From NCBI GenBank assembly GCA_027886185.1, contig WOAB01000317.1:1054001-1118000 (forward strand): 64,000 nucleotides of DNA, given 5' to 3'. Both the position numbers and the translations under genes were made by a program. The stretch is from Rheum nobile. Its lineage: Eukaryota > Streptophyta > Magnoliopsida > Caryophyllales > Polygonaceae. Positions 55,586 through 64,000 of this stretch are shown here, piece by piece; position 1 is the first letter of the stretch, and the number at the start of each line of letters is the position of its first letter. The notes below the pieces were generated by a model. The model ran no database searches and was not told where the DNA came from. It saw only the letters and a program-made list of their open reading frames with translations.

Positions 55586-56513
55586 GGGCACGTTCGGTAT
55601 GCCTTATATCAGGGCTGAACAGGGCTTATCTTCTCCAATAAGACCAGATGGCTGAAGCGTTGGGTAAAGGTGCGTTCGGCGGCAAGGCGACTTATCGGGT
55701 CTGATCAGGGCTGAAATCTTGACCAAAAAATAAGCTTCATCTTCCAACTTATGGGGTTTTTCTCAAAAGTCTTTATCAATTTTATTTCCAACAATTACCC
55801 CTCTCATCGACATGTCCTCCTCCCGTCGTTCTTCCTCATTTATGTTCTTCGTCCTCGCGCAACTCTTCCTCCTCGCCCAGATCATCGGCAGCTCGAGGCT
55901 ATTCTTGGACCATCGTCCTTGCAATATCACTAACTTGATACGAACCAGAGGATCTACTTCAGTTCTGGTTGGCTTCGCTGCTTCGAACCAGCTACAGTGG
56001 TGCTTCGGTGCGGTGTTGGTGTTCTTCGGCGTCGGAAGCTGAAAGGAAGGAGGCTGTTGGGTGGCTTCGGTGCTACGTCGATGCTGGTTGGAGAAGGAGT
56101 CTCGTGGAGGCAGACAACAATGGAGAAAGAGGTTGCGTCGCTACTGGTTGGCTTCGGAAGCTGCAAGCAGGCTCGTGGTGACAATCTGGAGAGCGATTGA
56201 AGATGAATTGGGAGAGCTGTCAGCTGCTGCCAATCACAAACCCTACAGAAATTTGGGGATAAATGTATCATGTGCAATGCACATGATATCCGTCAAAAAA
56301 AAATTAATAAGACCAAATTTGTAATTTTTATGTGAAATTAAGTTTCAATAAGTCATTTATACCGAACAGACATTTATGGTTCAGACTCTTACATTCAGCT
56401 TCAGTCACAGTACAATTCAGTCCACAACTTATTTTTTTTCAATCAGCTTCAGCCAAATTCAGTCCCTATTTCAGCTTCAGTCCCAATAAGCCTTAATTCT
56501 ACGGAACATACCC
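55586..56513. mobile_element. PIF/Harbinger-like non-autonomous element (928 bp)
   Basis: Imperfect inverted ends (GGGCACGTTCGGTATGCC at the left; GGAACATACCC at the right) are flanked by TAA on both sides (55583-55585 and 56514-56516), the target duplication typical of this superfamily. Just inside, TTATATCAGGGCTGAA and the complement of TTCAGTCCCAATAAGCC extend the inverted repeat. The interior is GC-richer than its surroundings between 55800 and 56220 and contains short open frames without known domains. Confidence 0.7.
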
Positions 56514-56516
56514 TAA

Positions 56517-57810
56517 ATGGCATGAATGTGCTAAATATATTAAGTGTATCAGCCAATTTATACCTATAGATTGGACGGGCGACAAAACCGGCCGGCATTT
56601 GCTAGGCTAGTTACAACAAGCACAACTCTTTAGCCAATTTGGTAGAAGAGGAATAAATAGGACTGCAGCCACCTAGCAAGTGAAGTTGTCACCATGCAAG
56701 GATGTATTAACGCACACCGCCAACAAACAGCCGTACAGAGGCCACACCAATGCGTTATCGGTCCATCATTATGTGGGGGCTTAAAATCAGTGGCCCAACT
56801 ACATCTCGATGTGACTGGGCTCATGGGCCCAATCCTGAGAAACACTGATTTGTACGGACACCAATCCAACACTACCTTGATGATGATAGCCTAGGATACC
56901 GCGATACTAATGCCTAGTTTATTCGTAGTATCTTAATGAAGATATAAAGGATTAGGATGATTCTCGTGTGTAATTGAAAGTCATATGCTTTATACATCAG
57001 AAAATAATCAAAACATGAGTTTGGAAAAAGAAAAAAGAAAAAAGCGAGCGAAGTAATCTGCGTGTACTGAAGAAAAGCCGTCGGTTGCGTGAATGTGAAT
57101 GAAGCCCAACTTGATGCCACTGTTAATCCCATGTCTACAGTTTCACGGTTCAACAAAAGGGAGAAATCTTTAAATTTTGTCAGTTTTTCTATGGACTTTT
57201 GCCCCATTAATCATATATGCTGTCTTCTGTAATCTGATTTGAAATCTTTCCTACTTGTGATACAATGCAAATGATTTGAACCAGTGAAATTTGATGAACT
57301 GAGAGTCTGAGACCAAACTCTTACTTGAAAATATGTAACAATTGTAGTTTGGAGAGTTCATTCCTAGGAGGAGTTATCTGTGTTTCAAACCTGACAACTT
57401 CACTAGAAGGTTAAAACGCACCGTTTCAACAAAAATACACACGTTAGTGTATGAGAAAATTAAATAAAAGCCGAAGACAAGGAAGAATCTTGTGTAGTAT
57501 ACGTCAACTTAGAGAAAGCTGCTAATACTAGCTGTGAACTCATCTTCATCACTCGGCAACAGCTAGCAACTCCCAATTGCTCACATGGATGAAGCTTCAA
57601 GCTAGCCATCTACCTACTCTGAAACTGCACCCTAACAGATACCACCGTTAATTACGCTTTTGCCACTACTCCAATTCCACTCGTTACAACTTCCAATCGA
57701 TAGAAATTAGGGGAAAACAGATAGCCGATTACTATTACAGTACATTATAATCAAATCAGATGAACCACTATTGCAGCGGGAAAAAAATGGTGAATTTGTC
57801 TTGGAAATTG
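56517..57810. other. Intergenic region and 3' flank of the zinc-finger gene
   Basis: No gene, RNA or repeat is recognised. The 3' UTR of the minus-strand zinc-finger gene should lie in about 57500-57810. Confidence 0.5.
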
Positions 57811-58575
57811 TCAACAGATTAATGCCGATATATCTTCCTCCTCTTGATTCTGATCGGGAGGTGGAAGATTGAGATCTATCGATGTCCACGATTTACCTGC
57901 ATCTTCTTCGTCGTTCTTCTTCTCGTCGCTGTTAATGGCGTTGAAATGCGCTCTTTTGTGTCCTCCGAGCGCTTGCCCTGAAGCAAACACCCTGTAACAC
58001 ACCGGGCACTGGTGAATCGATCCCGCTGCGCTCCTCTTCCTCGATCTCGCCTTCTTCTGGAACTTTGCGGAAGCTTCTTCGGCGTTCTCGAAGCTTCTCG
58101 AATCTCCTCCTCCTCCTTCATCGGGTTTCGGTCTCAGCTTCTTGCTGGGACGGCGCCAGTGGCCGCGAGACAGGAGAATTAAGCAGAAGGCCAAGTCCTC
58201 ATCGGCGGGAACGAGTCGCCGGCGGGGTCGGGTGGAGCGGGGGCGAGTGTGGCCGATTATGGCCTTGGGCGACTCGGTCTCGCTCTCCCGGTCTATGGAG
58301 AACTCGGGATCGATGAGTCGAACGCTGCGTTTGGGGTTCTCTCTTAGCCCGTACGCCGAGTCTCGGTTAGCTTCGGCGTCTTCGGAGCAGGAGGAGAAGG
58401 AAGGGGAAGGGGAGTGGGAAGTTGACTCAGTGAGTCGGAGACGGCGAATGGGCGGAGGGAGTGGCGGAGTGAGTGGTTGTGGCTGTGGGTGGGTGGTGTG
58501 GGATCTCATGTGGCCGCCCAGTGATCGGCCATTGCGGAAGCTTCTGCTGCAAAGCTTGCAAGTGTGACTCTCCAT
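57811..58575 (-). CDS. ZAT-type C2H2 zinc-finger repressor
   Basis: A single open frame of 254 aa without introns, as usual for this family. Finger 1 (Cys6, Cys9, His22, His26) has GRSLGGH, and finger 2 (Cys190, Cys193, His206, His210) has QALGGH, the plant-specific DNA-contact motif. A conserved segment DEDLAFCLILLSRGHW (about residues 125-140) resembles the block before the middle finger of ZAT1/ZAT4/ZAT9. A basic stretch KKARSRKRS (about 174-182) can serve as nuclear signal. DLNLPPP (234-240) is an EAR repression motif. Related ZAT proteins have three fingers; the expected middle QALGGH finger is absent here. Such proteins are nuclear repressors, often in stress or development; the exact role is not readable. 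The ATG is the first in frame after the leader. Confidence 0.9.
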   Translation of the reverse strand: MESHTCKLCSRSFRNGRSLGGHMRSHTTHPQPQPLTPPLPPPIRRLRLTESTSHSPSPSFSSCSEDAEANRDSAYGLRENPKRSVRLIDPEFSIDRESETESPKAIIGHTRPRSTRPRRRLVPADEDLAFCLILLSRGHWRRPSKKLRPKPDEGGGGDSRSFENAEEASAKFQKKARSRKRSAAGSIHQCPVCYRVFASGQALGGHKRAHFNAINSDEKKNDEEDAGKSWTSIDLNLPPPDQNQEEEDISALIC

Positions 58576-58943
58576 GTTTATTCGATCTCTCTTTCCAAAC
58601 AGAGCACAAAAAGAAGCAGAGAGACACAGCCTAGATTTTTATTTTTTAACCTTCTTTTTGGTGAGCAGGCGTACATGACAAGTATTCCTCATGAGACTAT
58701 AAACTCTAGTATACCCACTAGACTAACGAGTGGGTATTGACGCTAGGCCCTTTAAGAATTTTATGCAGAGGTCTCGATATTGAGTTTTTTTGACAGTATA
58801 TATGGAACTATTAGTGTTGAAAGGGTTCGTCCCATCGAAAGATGGTCAACCAGAATTCGGTCCGAACGTAGAGTGACAATGGTCATTCGAATCGGGCGAA
58901 TGATCTAAAAAAAAAAGGTACGGATCCGATGAGAATGAACATT
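58576..58943. other. Upstream flank of the zinc-finger gene
   Basis: It should hold the 5' UTR and promoter of the minus-strand gene. Only a short inverted repeat ACCCACTAGACTAACGAGTGGGT (split by two bases, about 58715-58737) stands out. Confidence 0.45.
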
Positions 58944-60467
58944 AGGGTGAGAAATGATAATAGTTCATAGTCTTTAAATCTAAAGGCTAGGATTAGACTA
59001 TTATTTAAGTGGTCATGTGCATGACACATTACCACTTAAGTTGATAATTGACCGGTCAAAGTTTTTTTTTTTTTTTTTAGTGCCACTTTTTTACTTAAGA
59101 TGGTATGTGCATATATTTTGGTTTTTGTGTGTATCTATATTATCCTATATGTGCATCAAAATTTTATAAGGCGTTATCTTACCTAAGTTTTTTTTTTCGG
59201 CACTTTTTTTTTCGGATCCACTTTTTGTTTGCGCTGGAATGTGCACCATTTGTTACTTGTGTGTGCATCAATATTGACTTGTATGTGCATTAAAATTTTA
59301 TAAGTTATTGTCCGACCATTTTTTTCGATACAATTTTTCGCAGCCCAACTTTTTTCCAAAACTATTTTTTTGCTTGAGATGACATGTGTATATATTTTAG
59401 CTTGTATGTGCATCAATATTGACATGTATGTGCATCTAAAGATTGTAAAAAATATGCATTGTTTTCTAGAGAAAATGTGCATGTGTATGTGCACAAGTTT
59501 TGACATTACAAGCCAAAAACTCATGCACATATCAAGCCAAGAAAACGATGCATACAATATACAATTCAAAATTCATGTACTTACAAGACAAAACATATAC
59601 ACAATCTGCAAAGTGTATAAGATTTTACATGTGTGTGCATAAGTTTCAACTTAAAAAAGTCACACATATAGTCAAACTCTATGCACGTCTAGTTTAATTT
59701 ACATGCACATGCAAGCAAAAAGGCATGCACTTCAAGGGTATGCACATGCAAGCCAAAACTCATGTACAATTCAACTCATGAAAACAACGCACACAAATAG
59801 AATTTAGATGCACATACAGGTCAAAATTTATACACACATGCCAAAATATATGCACATTCTGTGAAATACATGCATAAGTTTTTACATGTATGTATATGAG
59901 TTTTCACATACACAAAGTCAAACATATAATCAAAACCCTATACAGAATTTATGGAATTTAGATGCACATACAACAAAAAAGACATGCACTTCAAAATGTA
60001 TGTACATACAAGCTAAAACTCATGCACATTTCAACCCAAAAAAATAATACACACAAGTAGAATTTAGATGCAAATATATGCCAAAATCTATGCACACACA
60101 AACTAAAACATTTGCACATGCTGAGAAGTGTACGGGTTTCACATACACAAAGTCACACATATAGTAAAAAATCCTATACATATTTTATGCAATATCAATG
60201 TACATACAAATCAATATAGATGCATATACAAGTAAAAATCAATACACATACAATCGCAAGCCAAAAATTGTGCCTGAAAAAATTGACCGGTCAACGCCGG
60301 AGCTCCGACGTTGACCACCGGTGACTGGTTTGACCAGTCATGTTGACCGGTCAAACTCTCAAAAATCAGGTCATGTGCATGACACATGACTTTTTTATGA
60401 AAGTTTAATCCTAGCCTTTGGTTTATTTGTCCTTCAAAGATTATGATTTATTCTCATTTATCACCCT
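58944..60467. mobile_element. TIR element filled with ATGCACAT repeats (1,524 bp)
   Basis: Inverted ends of about 100 bp: the left AGGGTGAGAAATGATAATAG, then TCATAGTCTTTAAA, AAAGGCTAGGATTA and GTCATGTGCATGACAC are mirrored in order at 60370-60467. Flanks read TA|GGGTGA and TCACCC|TA, so a TA duplication is possible. No longer duplication is seen. Both sides carry TTGACCGGTCAA palindromes (about 59049, 60277 and 60342). The interior, about 59100-60260, is a degenerate array of ATGCACATACAAGCCAAAA-like units of about 30-40 bp. No transposase is present. The superfamily is uncertain (MULE or Mariner-like). Confidence 0.72.
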
Positions 60468-61737
60468 ATTATATATTTTCACATGACACTTATCCTAAAT
60501 AAAATATTATTATTATTATTTAAAATTTTATTTTGGAGGATTAATTGTTAATTTTTATTAGGGAAATTAATTGTGGAGGATGGAACGGCAAGATATGGTG
60601 GGAAATTGAGTTGAGTACTTGAGTAACCTGTGAAACAGATAATGTACTTGTTACGTCCTTAATTCTGGTTAATTGGTGTTTTAATAATCGTTTTTTGAGA
60701 TATTTGGTTAATGTTATTTTGGATGGCATCTATTCTTATATAAGAATAGTCACATAAACAAATACTTGAAAATATATGCTAGAATAGTTGTTTGGCCTGT
60801 GGGCAAGTGGCAGTGATAGTATGGTTGCAAATTTTTTAAAATGCATTTTCTTCCTACTACTACTACTACTGACTTTTGTGCCTTACCACAACACTGACCA
60901 TTGTCTACTCTTGATTTGGGATGAGCTTATGAGTAAAACAAAAAGGGGTAAGTTTGCTTGTAGAAGTGAACAAAAGCGCTACAGATTTGGTGCAACAAAC
61001 TTTAAAAGCGCCATTATTAAAAACTGGTTTGAGTAAATTCCAGTGTACTCTGCACGCGCCGATGAGACCTTTATTGTTGTTATTTGTTACCCAACACCTA
61101 GCTCAGTTGGTGGCCTATTCAATTCCAGACTTCCAGTTATGCTACCATCTTGTACTCGCACAATACAATTTAGTCACGTAATCATACGTTAGTTACTTTG
61201 TTTAGGACTCTGATTTGTTTTTTCTTAGGGTTATCAACTTTCTCAATATAGATGAATCTTTGAGACAGAAATATTCGTTACTAGTTATTACTTCCTCTAT
61301 TTACTAAAGATTGTCATTTTTGAGTTTAATACAATTAATAAAAAGATGAATAGTTATACAATAATTTTATAGTTTTATAAAATTATAATTAATTAATAAC
61401 TCATATTATTTTTACTCAGTCAATAAGTATAATTTTCATAAAAAGTGTATTTTTAATAACAACTCTAGTAACTCAAGACCAAATTATTATCTAAACTCAT
61501 TAAATGATAAATTTGTTTTAACAAAAATTATAAGTTAAAATGACAATCTTATCCAAATGGATGGATCCATAGTGCAATTGTGCTGCTAGCGACCGAGTTT
61601 TAGAATCGTGCTTTGTAAGATAGGCCTTTTTTTTTGTAGTATTGTCAACGTACATGAAACTATTTGTGTTATGATTTGTCAACAAGGATAGTGAAAATTT
61701 AGTTTTCTCACTTTCTTCTTATCTTTATTAATTTTTG
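60468..61737. other. AT-rich intergenic region
   Basis: No gene is recognised. A TACTACTAC run lies near 60855. The sequence TAGCTCAGTTGG near 61092 looks like a tRNA D-arm but no T-arm follows. Confidence 0.5.
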
Positions 61738-62932
61738 GAAATTTCGTCCGGTATCCTCGAAAATTTGCATAATTCGCGAAATATCCAGAAATTTGAACAT
61801 TTTCGCGTGGTATCCCTGAACTATGGTCACATTTCGTCAAATACCCCTTTCGTCTTTAAAACGTTAAATCCTTAAAAAAAAATCGTGATGCCTCTGAAAG
61901 CTCTCATCAATGGCGGATCTCTGCCTTCAACCTCTGGACTCGGATCTCCGCCTTCAACCTCTTGGTCCACCGACGCCGTTCGGATCTCCGCCTTCAACCT
62001 CTCCACCCCTCCCGACATCTCCTCTGACACCGCCCTCCCACCTGAATTCCAAACTTGACTTCCGCCAAGCTCCAGATCTCCCGCCTTACTCCAGATATGG
62101 ACTCGGATCGCCGACGACTTCCTCCTCCTCGGCGCCGCCTTACTCCAGATCTCCCGCCGCCATGGCCCGCTCCTCTTCCTCCGCCTCGGCTTCCGCCAAG
62201 CTCTCCTCGTCTCCTCCTCAGCCGCAATCGAGGAATGGAGAGGAGTAAGGCTCTCAAGCTCTCCTCGCCGGATATCTGGCGCAATCTTCGCAGGATATCG
62301 GCTCTCAAGCGCAATCTTCCTCTGTCTCCCTCTCCCCCAATTTCCACCGCCAATTCAACCTCTCCCTTCTCCTCCCCAAATCCTCCTCCCTCGATCCAAT
62401 CGAATCTCCCTCCGCCACACCTCCTCCGGCTCCCGTTCCCCCCCCCCCCCCCCCCCCCCCTCCGCCGCCGCCGGAGTTGAAGAGGGAAGGGTATTTGACG
62501 TTAGCAAAATGTTGCAAAGAACTCCATAAATGCATACTAGAGTTTCGTCATGGAGTTCTCTGCAACATCAGATGGAACTGCATTTGGGAGTGTGAAATTG
62601 GGGGATGATGATTTGAAAAAGAATCTGAAGAAGAAGAAATTGTTGAAAAAAGAGGAATACGAGAGGGATCGGAACCTGGAAAAGGCGAAGAAAGATCGAG
62701 ATAAGGGGAAATCAGACGCCATTAATAAAGCTTAAAGCAGATGAGAAGCCGATGATGTCACAAAGGGTTTAGTTTTTTTTTTTTAAATTCATTTAACGTT
62801 TTGCTAACGGTTTGTGAACAAAAGGGTATTTGACAAAATTTTGACCATAGTTCAAGGGTATCACGCGAAAATGATCAAATCTCTGGGTATTTCGCGAATT
62901 ATGTAAAACATCGAGGGTACCAGGTGAAATTT
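61738..62932. mobile_element. MULE-like element with long TIRs and a GC-rich interior (1,195 bp)
   Basis: Inverted repeats of about 130 bp (61738-61867 and 62794-62932) share AATTCGCGAAATA, ATTTTCGCGTGGTATCC, GAACTATGGTCA and GTCAAATACCC in mirrored order. The interior is far richer in G+C than its flanks from 61900 to 62480. It contains a triplicated CGGATCTCCGCCTTCAACCT unit, a run of 23 C (62438-62460) and a Lys/Glu-rich open frame (62550-62735). Long TIRs with foreign-looking interior suggest a Pack-MULE type element, but no parent gene was recognised and no 9-bp duplication is certain. Confidence 0.65.
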
Positions 62933-64000
62933 TAGATTATTTTTTGTTGCTAGTATACATAATTCTAATCATATGGATTGACAGTTTGACACTACTCAAA
63001 ACTAAATACAGTATTTGAGCGTTTGTACTTGAACATTACTTCAAAGATCCGCGGAAATCTATTGAAATTGACTCATTACCTCTGTATATGCCAAAGTAGG
63101 TAAACCAAAATGCAACCCACAATTGACCAAGTAGAAAATAACATTTCCTTTAACAAAATGAAGACATCTTAACCCCAATTAGAAGTTAATTTGGTTGAAA
63201 ATCATCACTAATAATGAACTTGTCAGAAACAAAATTTCATGGGAGTCCGACAAGACTGCCACAAAAAACAGGTTAATTTCATATGGAAGGCTTGGATTTG
63301 AAATTTTGTGGGGTAACCACGTTTCTGCCAGCATAATACCACGGCTCCTTTGGAAATCAAGCAACACAAGATCATATAAATCTGCAATTAACCTCCATTT
63401 ATAATTTAAAAGGAAATTAAAGCAACTATAATGATAATTATAATTCTGCAAGTTTTGTTTAACGAGTTGCACCGCCATGTCATGTGACTAAGGCGTCAGG
63501 CCTACAAGTTAAAATTTCAATTTATGAAATAACGCAGTCCTAGGGTTTGGATTTGCTCTTCATGTGACGCTGCTTCATCATTGACTCAAACTTTCAACTC
63601 AATTTACATTTTTCTATTACATATACAAAACAATAATTATTTTTGACTTTTTAAGGGGATTAAATAACAAGTTTAGACTCTTAATTAAATAAATTAATTC
63701 TTTGATTCTCTAAGTCTTTAAAAACCTCTAAATCCTACACCCTAAACTCTAAAAAAAAAACTTTCATCACCTTTGGACCATATATATAGTAATAAGGGAT
63801 TATACTTACAATTTTAAAAAAAAAAAGGCCTAAATTTGTTATTTTTTCTTTAAGGGATCTTTCACGTCCAATTTTCTCTAATTTTTTGAAGGCATGGGCT
63901 CATTGGCCCAATGCGCTCATCGTATAATGGGCCGACATATGTGGGCACGTTTGGAGTTGGCCCAATCGGGCCTTTTCATCACTTTGTTAATAAAATTTGA
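62933..64000. other. AT-rich intergenic region at the window end
   Basis: Only short frames without family resemblance are present. A few CCTAAATCCTACACCCTAAAC-like units, in two short stretches near 63728-63750, recall the core of the SPX-intron MITE. Confidence 0.5.

Noticed and set aside
55800..56220. Possible small secreted-protein gene in the Harbinger-like element
   Set aside because: A hydrophobic start is followed by frames without domains and the region is bounded by transposon ends; read as element filler.
61080..61115. tRNA-like TAGCTCAGTTGG motif
   Set aside because: No acceptor stem pairing and no TTCRA T-arm at the right distance.
61910..62480. Proline/serine-rich frames on both strands
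   Set aside because: They come from GC-rich repeats inside the MULE-like element; both strands are open, which argues against coding.

Overview
This is a stretch of plant nuclear DNA, most likely from a eudicot. Four spliced or plant-type protein genes lie among a large amount of LTR retrotransposon and small DNA-transposon sequence. The host genes are a VAP27-type ER membrane protein, an SPX-domain phosphate-signalling protein, the COPII scaffold SEC16 and a ZAT-type C2H2 zinc-finger repressor. I cannot name the species. All four host genes are on the minus strand. Exon borders given here were deduced by hand from GT/AG sites, reading phase and remembered family sequences; the lengths add up in frame for all three spliced genes.

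Layout: 1-1217 is the 3' end and 3' LTR of a Ty1/copia element cut by the window edge. 3870-7197 holds VAP27 (8 coding exons, 237 aa). 7785-8245 is an alternating purine/pyrimidine TGCACA-rich array. 8792-32172 is one Ty3/gypsy element of the Tat type (minus strand, 5-bp target duplication GATAT/GATAC) that has been heavily invaded and rearranged. It carries an antisense ORF (aORF) with its own TATA box and apparent 5'-UTR intron, a 57-bp minisatellite between pol and the aORF, and five insertions. These are a 434-bp palindromic tRNA-like element, an Athila-like solo LTR, a Sirevirus-like copia element, a hAT-type MITE and a solo LTR of the same Sirevirus family. The aORF 3' half plus minisatellite is present twice, on either side of the copia element; this is best explained by unequal exchange between a filled and an empty insertion site.

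32355-34563 is the SPX gene (3 exons, 251 aa) with a TATA box and two P1BS-type PHR1 sites upstream and a MITE in its first intron. 35599-41914 is a nearly intact copia element (plus strand) whose 1,322-codon gag-pol frame is broken only by two stop codons, both probably Trp TGG codons changed by G-to-A. 43281-50831 is SEC16 (13 coding exons, 1,472 aa). 52011-56513 is a bed of small transposons: a Helitron-like cluster, two members of a TGTGCCCATGG MITE family (one split by a hAT MITE with a perfect 8-bp target duplication) and a Harbinger-like element with TAA duplication. 57811-58575 is the intronless zinc-finger gene. 58944-60467 is a TIR element filled with ATGCACAT repeats and carrying W-box palindromes. 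61738-62932 is a MULE-like element with TIRs of about 130 bp and a GC-rich interior.

The host genes do not form a pathway. The main biological interest is the history of the nested retrotransposon complex, the palindromic tRNA-like element inside it, and the recurring TGCACA-rich arrays.
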